A DNA stretch of 64,000 nt from Acholoe squamosa (GCA_949317995.1 OX439038.1:4358001-4422000); one strand, 5' to 3'. Positions 10,026-21,705 are shown, counted from the stretch's first letter. The notes: generated from the letters alone by a model not told the origin. Translations and numbers: made by a program.

Positions 10026-10238
10026 CTACCAATTCTCTATGTTTCCATGGCAACCAATGTTCCAAAAATGGAATTTTTTTAGTGGAGATGGAATGATCTT
10101 AAGCATACCACTTTTTGTCGTGGCATTGAATACAATGTGTCCGTATTCAATGGGTGTCCGCCATCTTGGATTTTGAACAGATCTGAGCTGTTTTTCTTTA
10201 TTTAAAGGCAAAATAACCCCCTAGGCCATGACATGAAT

Positions 10239-10687
10239 GCAAATGTCCATTCCAGGGAATAAATTTGCATCATATTCACCTCGGTGAGGCCTTGTAGTAT
10301 AGTCATGGTGTAGTATAAGTAGTGAGGAGTAGAGGGCGCCACCGCGTAGGGGTGGGATAGACAGATGGCTCTGTGGATTGCTGAGCGGCCCCTATAGGCC
10401 TGGGGTGCCTTGGCAGCACTTGGCAGATCCATCTAGAACGCAGAGAGAGAGAGGGACGGACGTGCGGTGACAGCTCCCTGTCCACACCAGCCAAGTGAAT
10501 ATGGATTGACGAGTAAAACACGACCTACAAGAAAAAAACCTGAGTTGCTCTTTATTAATGGGGACATACCATCCGACAACCCCACAGCCTGTCCGCATTC
10601 AACTCCGCCTATAAGGCATCGATGAATACGGACAGCCTCACCTCGATGAATACGTGGCAAATTTATTCCCTGGTCATGGACATTTGC
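10239..10687. mobile_element. Small fold-back DNA element with ~52-bp inverted arms
   Basis: The left arm (10239-10290) and right arm (10635-10687) are imperfect inverted copies sharing GCAAATGTCCAT, GGGAATAAATTTGC, ATTCA and GGTGAGGC blocks. About 340 bp lie between them with no coding frame of note. This fits a MITE or fold-back element. A target duplication was not resolved. Confidence 0.55.
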
Positions 10688-10720
10688 TTATGTATTCCTT
10701 GTATATATGGTCTACCCTAC

Positions 10721-10852
10721 CTGGATAGGCTGTATATTCCTGGCACAGCCAATAGTGACCATACCTGCCTTGACGAGGCGTTCAGCTATGGCATACCCTA
10801 TACCAGCTGATGCCCCTGTCACCAGTGCCACTCGTCCTGTCCACTTCTCCAT
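10721..10852 (-). CDS. DHRS11-like short-chain dehydrogenase copy C, exon 1 only
   Basis: The minus strand encodes a 44-codon first exon with the same start (MEKWTGRVALVTGASAG) and the same length (132 bp) as exon 1 of copies A and B. It includes the NAD(P)-binding TGASAGIG motif and ends at a donor (CAG followed by GTAGGG). Exons 2 to 7 would lie at lower coordinates. None is seen down to base 1, where the Gypsy element occupies the space. Either the rest of the gene is beyond the window, with the Gypsy element in intron 1, or this is a solitary exon left by duplication. No 111-bp repeat array follows the exon here, unlike in copies A and B. Confidence 0.6.
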
Positions 10853-12904
10853 ATTTGATACAGTGTGTTTGTATATGTGTGGTTCTGAGATGTGTCTCAG
10901 TTGGAGTGCTTATAAGGAGTGTTCATCAATGGATTAACTGTGAGGTTTTATACAACCAGTCTATGAATAGCCTCAGCCTGGTATCCCACAGGTTTCACCT
11001 GCCATTGAGTACTTTGGTGCCCTTGGGGTTTCTGCATATAAACCCTGAGTTAACCAGTGTATGCAAGGTATAAGGGTCATTCCAGATTCCAATGTTCAAA
11101 AGGTCTATTACATGTAATATAGATGCATTTTTAGGAGAACTTCTTCACAAAAGACTGTACCTGCCCCCTCTACCCCCCTCTAGCTGTAGTCCATACCCAG
11201 GTAGTGCTAGCAGTGTAGGTTTAAGCACCCCCCCCCACCCTCTTGAATTCACATTCATTGTGTGCAAAATGTAGGGTTGAAACCAGATGATTTTACATTT
11301 CTATATTGATTAACACATGTCACTAAACATAACTGTAGTTTTTGAAGAGAATTGTTTGTCCAGTTTTGGGATTATTCACCAAATTGCCTCCAAAATCTCC
11401 ATGCTAGGCAAGGGTTAGAACTGGATCTAAATATAGAGCCAGGGTAGAATGAAGCTATATATAGTAATGGGTAGGTTACTCTTGGGGCCACCATATTGGT
11501 ACAGACTGCTTGACAGTAGGATGGTGCACATATGCACGGGCACTGACACATTCCCCTGTAAATTGTGTAATGTAGTTCTTGCCATGAATATGACCTTAGC
11601 TGTCAAAATGGCGTTAAACATCTATTACTCACTCACTCACTCACTTGACAGTAGGCATGGAACATTGTTGACACAGTCCAACCCTATGGGCTCAAAGCAG
11701 ACATGAAACTACAGTGCCTGACACTCTCCTACCCTTTTCTCCACAACCTCTGCATGGAGAATAACTCAAGTTGGTGTCCGTGATGCTAGGTATCTGCCCA
11801 TTGATGTCAATGCTATAGTTATGTGTGTAATTCTACTTGAGCTTTGTCTTTAGTTACTTCTGTTCACACCAGATGGCTGCACTTTGGACAAAATATCTAC
11901 TTGCTACAAGACCCAGGTTGGGGTCTCATCAATTATAAGACAATACAACAAAAAAGGAGTTTTCAGAGAAGTGCATGATAGCGTTTTTGACTTTTTGACC
12001 TTATCCTAATTCAACCATTTGGCAGATCTGGCATGTAACAAAATTTTTTTAGTCTCCTTATCAAATTACCAACTTTGGGCTAAATTTTGGGAATACTTGA
12101 AGGGGGATCTTTAAGAGGCACATATTTACAATGTTCTTACTCATTACGATAAGTAAAAATATGTTCCATTTTTTACTAGAGGCCTGGCTATAAAACATAC
12201 TGTTATTTGCCCATTTCTGCAGTCCTGGAAGTTCTACCCCACCAGAATTACTTCTACACCACCCAAGGCTAACACAATCACTCAACAATTATGCTTAACC
12301 CACACAGGTGTGAAGAGAACAACTGAGGGATTTATTTCATGCCTATTATGATAATTTTCTATCCCTTATATGCCAATCAGAGACAAGGGGGCCATTACAC
12401 CATGTAGCATGCCGATGTAGATTTAGACGTTGAAGAGGTTTAGACTGCTAGCGACTGTCCTAATGACCACCCACAGTATTCTACTCCTTGCTGCATCATC
12501 TTGTATCTAAATAGTGACTCTCACAGTTGTAACAGTAATCGCTTTCAGTCATGTGTCACTGTTCATCAAAAGTGTCACTGAAGCCTAAAGTTGATGCTGT
12601 ACTCCTGTAACCAGCAAAAGATTACCAAACTCCTACAAGTTGACACATACACTGTCAACCTGCCCTTGTAAATAAATAGTTCAACGCTTTTTATTGTCAC
12701 CTATATAAGTACTACCTTTTATAGCATTGAAGGCCCATACCAGATGTACAAAGTACTGTAGCCCAAAGTGGTCCCCTGCCTAATTACAGGGTTATTTGTA
12801 GCCGCTTTACAATGCGGGCTGAGAGTGTAGACGCTACCTAGTTTGATGTTTTCTTTTTTATATTAGAAATAAAGGGAACTTCTTCCTCCAGGGGGTGGAT
12901 ACCC

Positions 12905-12936
<32 letters not shown>

Positions 12937-14528
12937 CATTTGGCAGATCTCCCTCATTTTGGCCCCCTCATATGCCAATTTGTTCATGGAGAGGAAAAGC
13001 AACTGGGGGGCTTCAGACTGAAACCCCTCACATGGTGGAGATATTTTCTTCATCTGGCTGCACGGGGAGGACACCATGGTAAAATGGCACGAATATCTGA
13101 ATTCTAGCCATGCCACCATTAAATACACCATGACCAAAACAACCACATAGGTGAGTTTATTGGATACACTGATAAAATTCTTCCTGACAAAATGACATGT
13201 ATATCCATGTCAACTTGGTTTGACACAGAGAGCACATGTCATTGGGACATGGCACATATGCCACCATGACAACTGTCTTCATTATGCATGTCAAGTGGAG
13301 TTGACGAACCAAATGTGAGAGTGTCAACCTCATTCAACATGCCTTTCACGCATGTCATGTGGGAGACAATCGTGACCTGTGCAGTGTGCGTCAAAGCGAT
13401 CAGTCTTCTTTTCTCTGTGTATCCACACTACGGTTCAGCCCATCCCCCCGCTACAAAGCGCAGCCTCCCTTATTCACAGCTCTTGAGGATCAAGAGGATT
13501 TGTGAAAAGGAATTATAAGACACAGACTGACACAGCAGTGAGGGATTGGCATTATAGACCTTATTTTCCAAGTGTACTTCTTTATATGTGGCTTGGCTAA
13601 GCTACCCAACTCCATCCTATGAAGCCCAGGACCACTGTATGGACACAGGAAGGCAGCATATCGATCTGTTGCTGCACTCTGGCCTTCATCAATCCCCAGA
13701 GTTTACCTTTGTACAGCTGTACTACCCATATGTAGGGAATAGTGGAACCCTTTGAATGTGCCTCTATCTGTGGGGCCCTCAAGGTACTAATTGAACACCA
13801 CAGCACCACCCTGCCACCTGGCAGGAAGGTGAAGGAGCACCTAGATGGGCAGTCCAATAGGTCCCAGCCCCTCAGGAAGGGCCTTGTTGCTCTCAGGTAC
13901 CCAGAGAGGGGCGAAAGTGAACAACAACTGCTGGGTATTCATAAGCCGCAAGCCAGCCACGTGGCGTGCGCCACAGGTGCACCTCCTCTCTAGCTGGAGT
14001 GCGAGCACATTCAGGTCCGATTGCTGGGCGTGCGGCCTATTGAATGCCCCTCTGGACTGACCATAGGGGCACAAGTATGACATGGTTACACTTCCCTCAA
14101 GGCACCCCATAGTTCACCATTGAACTTAGGGGTCCCTTGAAACTGTCGCCTGGAAAATAAACAGGGTCCATAGCAACAGCTAACGACAGGCATGAAGCAT
14201 CGGGCTCTGGCCAATCAGAGAAGGGTGCCATCACACAAAACCAGTGTGATGGGCTTCTATAGGTCTTTCGATCTGTGGTAGTGAGCAGATTACTTCATAC
14301 ACACAATTTTTTATATTAGAACTTGACGTGACCATGACAGTGCCATGATGGAAATGATATGATCTGTTGTCAAGCAGGGCTTTAAGAATTTGTTTACACA
14401 TTATTATCAACAATTTGATGACCTGGGTTTACACAATATACATAAAGATTGTCAAAAATGCTTTGTTTCATTTCCTGTTCTTTGCAAATAAAATCTCAAA
14501 AGCATTTTTTTTTCTCATTTGAGGAATC
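10853..14528. other. Intergenic region between DHRS11-like copies C and A
   Basis: No convincing gene. Near 12060-12320 it is recognisably similar to 23400-23640 (shared blocks such as AGAGGCC(T/C)GGCTATAAAAC and TTTCT(G/A)CAGTCCTGGA), showing that sequence downstream of the genes was duplicated with them. Between about 12.33 and 14.45 kb copy A carries roughly 2.1 kb that is absent from the corresponding place downstream of copy B. A run of 26 A at 12911-12936, preceded by AATAAA, suggests a retroposed tail inside that extra segment. Scattered short frames look random. Confidence 0.5.
12911..12936 (+). repeat. A26 homopolymer, possible retroposon tail
   Basis: Twenty-six consecutive A bases follow an AATAAA about 40 bp upstream. 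The arrangement resembles the 3' end of a SINE or processed retrocopy. No source sequence was recognised. Confidence 0.4.
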
Positions 14529-14534
14529 TTTATT
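14529..14534 (-). terminator. Polyadenylation signal of DHRS11-like copy A
   Basis: The minus strand reads AATAAA about 260 nt after the copy A stop codon. Sequence around it is shared with the region after copy B (23660-23720), where the hexamer is degraded, so it belongs to the ancestral 3' UTR. Confidence 0.45.
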
Positions 14535-14791
14535 AAAAATATTTTCAACCCAGAGCTACTAATTCTCACCAAGTGTAGACATCCACATTGTACAATACTG
14601 ATTTAATGAATACAGAATATTCTCTGAAAATCAATTGTCACGAAAATGGATATAACAAATGCTACAGCAGTATATGTGCAACATCAGTTACCAATTAAGT
14701 CATATGCTATGACAGTGTGCTCACTCAAGGCAACTGATTCAGTTGTCTTTGGAATATGGAATCTCTGGAACTGCTTGGGGTTTGAACTGTC

Positions 14792-17700
14792 TTAGGTTTT
14801 CTGTTGTGTTGGCCTTAGAAGAATATCATGGATCTATAATTAAAAAGGAACATAGACATGAGTATGAGTCATAAGCTAAATTCTTTTTGGTTTTTTTTTT
14901 CCTGTTCTTGGTTGTGTAAAATTATATGACTGGTTTCCTCTAAGTTTCATAAATAATCAAAGTGAACCTTACAATTTTCATCCTGAAATTATCTCAGAAC
15001 CCTTTGAACAGATCCAATTCATTTCAAATCCTTTACTTTATCATTTTGATCTTTAATCGCAGCATTCCATTGATGTAGCTTTTTTACAATTATGAACCAA
15101 AGATGATTATTTGAAATGCAATAATGGCAATGCTACATACCGCTACATGCTGTGGGGCTGACATAATGTAGGTCACTGCATCTGATATATCCTTCCCTTT
15201 TAAACACTGACAGAAATGGAGCAACAGCATTTTAAAACAAAAGATTTAGTGTAGGTTTCATACTTTAACTCCAAATATTCTGCATAGGGCTTGTTTCAGA
15301 ATATATAAGATTTATTCCCCCTTACATTTACCAAACAGGTAGTGAGGAAAATGTGTAATTATGGGTTGTCCATTGAATTTTTCCACATTGACATTACACA
15401 TCAATTTCTATCTAACATATATATGGTGAAAGAATATTCTTATAGTGTAAGTCATTTCAGTTTGTAGTACCAAATTTAATGTTGTAATATTTATGAAATG
15501 CACCATACCTAAAGCATATAACCCCCATAGAGTCAGCATTACACATGAACAGTTACTCACCATGGTTACATGCACCATGGTAACCAATTGACATGATGCA
15601 TTAATGCATTTACAGCCTCTAAAGGATTAAGACACTCTCATTGTATTGTCCTGCCTACCTCTATACTGCCGTACAGACTTTTGGCTGCCTCTTCACCGGA
15701 CATACGATATGCAAATTCTGTTTCCACCAGTCCTGGACAAATCTCCTGCAAGAATCAGAAACCAAATATTTATTTCAATTTAGTGTGAGATACTACAAAG
15801 TTATGCATGTACATATCATAAATATACAATACCTTTGAGGCAGCAATGCATGAATGCCTGAGTGTTTTGTTTTTTTATTGTTTCTTTGTATTTGGGTGCG
15901 GTGTTACTTTAGATTAACGAAAAATAATTTTATTTTCAATCCATTAAAAACTTGTTTTATTTTCAATTAATCAAAAATTGTTATTATAGCTTGAATTCAT
16001 GAAAATACAATTGGTGTCAGCTATATGAAACATTACTGGTATTTTACATGGAAATCTGTGAGCTATATTTTTCATTTAAACAGTTAAAAGATGTTCTCAA
16101 ATGCAAGAACACAGATTGATAGCAAATATCTCAAGTAAAGAACTTACGGCCACTCTAATGTTGGAGTTCATCTCCCTGAGTTCATTGCGCATGCCTTCTA
16201 GAAGTGCCCGAACAGCATGCTTGGTGGCAGCATAGAAGTGACCGTTCCTGTTAGGCTTACTAGGTAAAACACGGTGTCCACTCATACTGAAATAGAGATA
16301 AAATAGTCCAATTTATCGAGCATCTAATGGCAAATAGAAACTGTACTTGATGGATGCATGAGTGTAAGTAAGTACTGGTGCCAGGACATATATGTGCATT
16401 TATTTGATTCAACAAGGAGTCTACAGGAGCCTATTTCAAAATAGACCTAATGCAAGATAAATTGTTGTCTTGGATTATCAAATTTGACTTGACTTTTGCC
16501 TCCAGCAGCCATTCAAGGCCGCTGATTAAAAGACGTGTTACAGTTGTACAGGGCAATAAAGTATTCATAAACCAATGATAGGCTCATATCTCACCTACTG
16601 ATGTGGATGATGATACCGTCATCTACCACTCTCTCCTTCATAGACTTGAAGGCTTCTTGTGAACAAATGGCCAATGCCATCACATTCACCTGAATCATTC
16701 AATGATTACATATAATAAAGTCAATTCAAAGCAACATACTTGCTTCCAAGTGGCATTCTTCTCTCAAAGTTCTGCCAACCACTATTTAACAATGCCTGGC
16801 ATGAAACGGCTCTTGTCAATTGTCAAAATAAAACTCTTTACGCTTGAAAATATTCTTTGAGTTGTAAAAGCAAATCAGGAGTTGTAAAAATGTATTATCA
16901 TATTAATGAAATGCCTAAGCTTAAAGAAATACTGCTTTTTCCCTAGCATTAAAGAATATTGACATGTATTTCTGATTTCTTTATCCATTCAGATCAAGCC
17001 AGTTTAAGAAGTTTATCATAATTTAAAAAGGATGAAATGAAAGTTATGTAAGAGTTCTCACATCAAGCATATTCCTCCAGGCAGAGTAGGCACCACTGAG
17101 GAGTTGGGCTGGGAATGAGAGGCCAGCATTGTTGATACACACGTCGAGCCCACCATACTTAGACTTGATATGTTCAAACATGGCGAGAATCTCATCCTCC
17201 TTGGTTAGGTCACATTTTATGGCAATCAGCTTCCCCTGTTCTGCTTTAAGATGCTTGGCAAGCTCCTGGGGAATGAGGAAGAATAAATCAGAATATAATT
17301 ATGTTGGTTCACATACCGTAATACGTACATAATAAGCTACACCCCACATATATAGACTCAACCAGACTTTCAGGGCATGCTAGAAGGAACGGCGGGGTAA
17401 TTGGGTGCTGAAACATCTCTAAAGCACTAAAACTAGATCTGCCTGTATTGCATAAGGCCCCCTCCAAAGGCTATAATGGCCGGGTTATTTATTCACAATG
17501 ATAAAGTAGCTATAATCTGGTTGATACCAGTAGCTGATAAAGCCTTTCATTGGTATCAGGATTACAGCAGATATGCATGTTGTAGATATGGCAGTATAGT
17601 GTGCTAGATCTATATTCTCTCCGGTGTTTTGCACACAATAGAATATCAATTTCCACAAAATGCCTGGTTATATTCTAATCCTATATATGGTCCACCTTAC

Positions 17701-20700
17701 CTGGATAGGCTATATAAACCTTGCACAGCCAATAGTGACCATACCTGCCTTGAAAAGGCGTTCAGCTATGGCATACCCTATACCTATATACATATATATG
17801 GTCCACCTTACCTGGAAAGGCTGTATATACCTACTCCCTAGACCTCCAAGGGTCCTGACCCTCAGAGACCAAAGGTGTCTGTTGGTAGTGACCAATTCTC
17901 ATAGAAGTCCTTACTGTCAGGTCCAACGCTTCCATCAACACTTCCCTCAATGTATATCCAAAGATTCACAATACACAAAGCACTTGAAATGCATGTAATA
18001 ATTGATAATCATGGTGATTTTCAAATCCCCCTCCCTTACTCCAGCAGGGTGAAATGGAAGCCATTGAAGGAGTGATTGTGTAGGCTAATCATAAACATGT
18101 CAGATTTATTGGATATATCTTGTGCTTTGCTCATTACATGTTGCTGTACATGAAAACTTACATGTTTTTGAGTATGAGGGACAATTTCTAGAAACTGAGA
18201 GTAAGTACTTTGTTCAGAACAGCCAAGTGTTTGAGCCACTATAGCCAGGAATACATGTCGCTCTCTGCCTGTAAGCAGGCAGATCTCTCGGCCTATATAT
18301 ACCTGGCACAGCCAATAGTGACCATACCTGCCTTGACGAGGCGTTCAGCTATGGCATACCCTATACCTATATACATGGTCCACCTTACCTGGATTGGCTG
18401 TATATTCCTGGCACAGCCAATAGTGACCATACCTGCCTTTACGAGGCTTTCAGCTATGGCATACCCTATAACTATATAGATGTGGATCAACATGGTAAAA
18501 GGTACGCCCGCGCACCCCTTCGCGGGTCTACCTTTTACTGTGTTGCTACACATATATGGTCCACCTTACCTGGATAGGCTGTATATTCCTGGCACAACCA
18601 ATAGTGACCAAAACTGTCTTGACGAGGCATTCAGATATGGCATACCCTATAACTATATATGCATACATATATATATTGTCCACCTTACCTGGATAGGCTA
18701 TATAACTGGCACAGCCAATAGTGACCAAACCTGCCTTGATGAGGCGTTCAGCTATGGCATACCCTATACCTATATACATATATATGGTCCACCTTACCTG
18801 GATTGGCTGTATATATTCCTGGCACAGCCAATAGTGACCATACCTGCCTTGAGGAGGCGTTCCGCTATGGCATACCCTATACCTATATACATATATATAT
18901 ATTGTCCACCTTACCTGGATAGGCTATATATACCTGGCACAGCCAATAGTGACCAAACCTGCCTTGACAAGGCGTTTAGCTATGGCATACCCTATACCTA
19001 TATACATATATATATATTGTCCACCTTACCTGGATAGGCTATATATACCTGGCACAGCCAATAGTGACCATACCTGCCTTGACGAGGCGTTCAGCTATGG
19101 CATACCCTATACCTATATACATATATATGGTTCACCTTACCTGGGTAGGCTGTATATTCCTGGCACAGCCAATAGTGACCATACCTGCCTTGACGAGGCA
19201 TTCAGCTATGGCATACCCTATACCTATATACATATATATGGTCCACCTTACCTGGATAGGCTGTATATTCCTGGCACAGCCAATAGTGACCATACCCGCC
19301 TTGACGAGGCATTCAGCTATGGCATACCCTATACCTATATACATATACATGGTCCACCTTACCTGGATTGGCTGTATATTCCTGGCACAGCCAATAGTGA
19401 TCATACCTGCCTTGACAAGGCGTTTAGCTATGGCATACCCTATACCTATATATACATTTATACCACGATTTCTGGGTTACACAGTGCTTTTTGGTGGCTA
19501 TTCCCATCCACATATCTGTCGATATTGCACACCCTGTAGGCTGTAACATCAGTTTTGTAAGGTGTGCAGTTATCCATGGATAACAGGCACCCGGTGCCAT
19601 TATCCATGGATAACCAGCACACCTTACATGTCCTTCCATGTCATATGTTACATGTTAAAACCCACGAAATACTCCAGGCCAGGGTAGGGATCGAACCTGC
19701 AGTCTCACATCCCAAATCCAACTCCCTATGCACTGCGCCACAGGGACTGACGAGAGAATCTTGGTTGGAACAGTGTCTCTATGATATAAAGCCAACCAGC
19801 GATAGTGTAGTGTGAACGCGTCCAGCACCTTGACCCATAACCAGGCCAGTCGCGCACAGTACCTAACCAACGGCTGCCGGGCGCCCAAATGGGAAACGCG
19901 GTGGTCTAGCGGTTAGCGCCTTGCGCTCAGCCGCGTGAGGTACGCGGTTCAAGCCCCGGTCCGGGCGCATCTTTTTTTGCCGTGTGCGCTGTCGCTGTCC
20001 ACTGCCGGGCGACGAGGTGTATTATACACAAACATAACAGCGAGACGCATCTCTTTTTTGCCGTGTGCGCTGTCCCTGTCCGCTGCCGGGCGAGGAGGTG
20101 TCTGTACACTATTTTTCGCCGTGTGCCGCTGCCAAGCCTAGCCGAGACGGCCGCTGTCACTGTCCGCTGCCAGGCGAGGAGGTGTATGTACCGATCGTGT
20201 ACACACAATGGCTGGCATCGAGTCCCGGGGAGGGGGAATAATTTTTGTTTTCAACTTGAATTTATTGGTATTATATTGATTATTTATTGGTTTCGTGGTA
20301 TAAAATAAGTAGTCAATGGATAATTCATGACTCGTGTGTGTTAGCAAAGGCTAATAACACTCGGCCTACGGCCTCGTGTCATTATCCTTCACTAACACAC
20401 ACTCGTCATGAGTTATCCATTGGTTACTTGTTCAATACATGGTCTACCTTACCTGGATTGGCTGTATATTCCTTGCACAGCCAATAGTGACCATACCTGC
20501 CTTGATGAGGCATTCAGCTATGGCATACCCTATAACTATATAAATATTTGTGGATCAACACGGTAAAAGGTAGCGCACCCCTTTTGCAGGTCTACCTTTT
20601 ACTGTGTTGCTCCACATAAATGGTCCACCTTACCTGGGTAGGCTGTATATTACTGGCACAGCCAATTGTGACCATACCTGCCTTAACGAGGCGTTCAGCT

Positions 20701-21209
20701 ATGGCATACCCTATACCTATATACATATATATGGTCCACCTTACCTGGATTGGCTGTATATACCTGGCACAGCCGATAGTGACCAAACCTGCCTTGACGA
20801 GGCGTTCAGCTATGGCATACCCTATATCTATATACATATATATGGTCCACCTTACCTGGATTGGCTGTATACTCCTGGCACAGCCAATAGTGACCATACC
20901 TGCCTTGACGAGGCGTTCAGCTATGGCATACCCTATACCTATATACATATATATGGTCCACCTTACCTGGATTGGCTGTATACTCCTGGCACAGCAAATA
21001 GTGACCATACCTGCCTTGAAGAGGCGTTCAGCTATGGCATACCCTATACCTATATACATATATATGGTCCACCTTACCTGGATTGGCTGTATATTCCTGG
21101 CACAGCCAATAGTGACCATACCTGCCTTGACGAGGCGTTCAGCTATGGCATACCCTATACCAGCAGATGCCCCAGTCACCAGTGCCACTCGTCCTGTCCA
21201 CTTCTCCAT
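14792..21209 (-). CDS. DHRS11-like short-chain dehydrogenase/reductase, copy A (7 exons)
   Basis: Predicted cytosolic NADP-dependent SDR oxidoreductase of the DHRS11 type. Coding exons on the minus strand: 21078-21209, 17062-17265, 16595-16689, 16148-16286, 15659-15745, 15141-15206, 14792-14833. All have GT donors and AG acceptors with compatible phases and join to 254 codons plus TAA; human DHRS11 has 260. Motifs are TGASAGIG (residues 12-19), NNAG (89-92), the catalytic serine region ISSMSG (about 142-147) and YAATK (162-166), so the active site is complete. I chose the start at 21209 (MEKW) because copies B and C begin the same way, although the frame is open further upstream. Intron 1 is 3.8 kb and is filled with 111-bp repeats copied from exon 1, plus SINE-like and palindromic inserts. 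The physiological substrate cannot be read from sequence. Confidence 0.88.
17684..17835. repeat. 111-bp exon-derived minisatellite, block 1 (about 1.3 units) in intron 1 of copy A
   Basis: One full unit and the start of a second. On the minus strand each unit reads as the last 84 nt of exon 1 followed by the donor CAG/GTAAGG and 27 nt of intron. The second unit breaks off at 17835, where an inverted dispersed repeat begins. Confidence 0.8.
17836..18292 (-). repeat. Dispersed repeat copy, inverted relative to 32047-32668
   Basis: The reverse complement of this segment aligns along its length with 32047-32668. Shared blocks include AAATTGTCCCTC, ATATATCCAATAAATCTGAC, AAGTGCTTTGTGTATTGTGA and ACCTGACAGTAAG. 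It carries a short hairpin (TGCCTGTAAGCAGGCA) near one end. Family unknown; probably a non-autonomous transposable element inserted into the minisatellite. Confidence 0.6.
18293..19456. repeat. 111-bp exon-derived minisatellite, block 2 (about 10 units) in intron 1 of copy A
   Basis: About ten units, one interrupted by a palindromic insert at 18481-18552. On the minus strand each has the exon-derived 84 nt (GIGYAIAERLVKAGM and following residues), the donor CAG/GTAAGG and a TATA-rich spacer. Some units vary in spacer length or carry substitutions, so this block is less regular than the one next to exon 1. Confidence 0.85.
18481..18552. mobile_element. Palindromic mini-element inside the array (copy 1)
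   Basis: Inverted termini TGTGGATCAACATGGTAAAA and, on the other strand, TGTGTAGCAACACAGTAAAA flank a GC-rich loop. The same element sits in the other array block at 20549-20616, at the same point of the 111-bp unit. Confidence 0.6.
19556..19628. repeat. 73-bp near-perfect palindrome
   Basis: Arms starting GTAAGGTGTGC pair with GCACACCTTAC. Each arm contains its own smaller palindrome, TTATCCATGGATAA, so the structure is a palindrome of palindromes. It could extrude as a cruciform or be a minimal fold-back element. Confidence 0.7.
19677..19750 (-). repeat. tRNA-derived SINE head
   Basis: On the minus strand an A-box-like TGGCGCAGTGC is followed about 30 nt later by a B box GGTTCGATCCC, the internal RNA polymerase III promoter of a tRNA. 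The arms do not pair as a full cloverleaf, and sequence continues without a tRNA 3' end. I therefore read it as a SINE head and not a tRNA gene. Confidence 0.6.
19898..19978 (+). repeat. tRNA-like sequence with pol III boxes and T-run terminator
   Basis: The plus strand has an A-box-like TGGTCTAGCGG at 19902-19912, a B box GGTTCAAGCCC at 19946-19956 and a run of seven T at 19972-19978, as in a pol III unit. The T arm does not pair well, which argues for a tRNA pseudogene or a second SINE head. Following GC-rich copies of CCGTGTGCGCTGTC up to 20190 look like the body repeats of such an element. Confidence 0.5.
20303..20432. mobile_element. ~130-bp imperfect palindrome (fold-back element)
   Basis: The left half (AATGGATAATTCATGACTCG onward) is the inverted complement of the right half (CGTCATGAGTTATCCATT) with few mismatches. 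The centre is at CGGCCTACGGCC. It lies immediately beside the third array block. Confidence 0.65.
20437..21077. repeat. 111-bp exon-derived minisatellite, block 3, adjoining exon 1 of copy A
   Basis: Units start at about 20439, 20620, 20733, 20844, 20955 and 21066 (the last spacing is exactly 111 bp three times). A palindromic insert lies at 20549-20616. The block merges directly into exon 1, so the authentic donor is the last of a series of identical CAG/GTAAGG sites. Because 111 is divisible by three and no stop occurs, the frame from exon 1 stays open through the five units up to the insert. Confidence 0.9.
20549..20616. mobile_element. Palindromic mini-element inside the array (copy 2)
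   Basis: Same termini (TGTGGATCAACACGGTAAAA and reverse TGTGGAGCAACACAGTAAAA) and the same insertion phase as the copy at 18481-18552. The insert was therefore probably copied together with the surrounding repeat units. Confidence 0.6.
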
Positions 21210-21705
21210 TCTCGGTGGATTGCTCATGTAATGTTGTGACATGATATGGGTAGGGAGTCTATATGAAGAGTGTGATATCATATGATATTGCTAAGATAAT
21301 CTTAATCTAAATACATGAACTTGACCTGAATGAAACTACACACTACACGGCAGATATTTTCACTTTGACTTTGAGTGCCAAGTCACATCTAAATGGTTGT
21401 AATAAATACTTTTGATTTTTCAGCTAATAAGGAAAACTCATTTATATTTAAAATAAAAGGAGCTTTGGATCTTTTTACTGTAGTTTAACACATAATTGCA
21501 TGAGGCTCAATGGTCAGCCTGATGCTAGCAAGTCTGCTTGTTGTGACTCGATTAGTGGATCATGTTGATCCTATAATGTTAGCCAACCATTTTGTAATGT
21601 ATAGATGAAGGCATAAATACAGCCGTGCATCCATGCAACACAAAATGAGGTCAAGAGACAAGAAGAAAATATGATTATCCAACCAATCGCATGTTTCACA
21701 TATAA
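21210..21705. other. 5' flank of DHRS11-like copy A
   Basis: AT-rich sequence upstream of the copy A start codon. The frame is open to 21281 but the upstream residues are not conserved in copies B or C. No TATA box or other promoter element can be assigned with confidence. Confidence 0.4.

Noticed and set aside
19898..19978. Functional tRNA gene
   Set aside because: A and B boxes and a T-run are present, but the T arm does not pair and no convincing anticodon arm forms.
17684..21077. Array considered as cassette exons with micro-introns
   Set aside because: The intron would be 28 nt, too short for normal animal splicing, and use of the AG would give an 83-nt, frame-shifting exon.
18480..21239. 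Plus-strand open frames of 160-211 codons across the repeat array
   Set aside because: They are a by-product of a 111-bp repeat divisible by three. The minus strand of the same units is plainly derived from a dehydrogenase exon.
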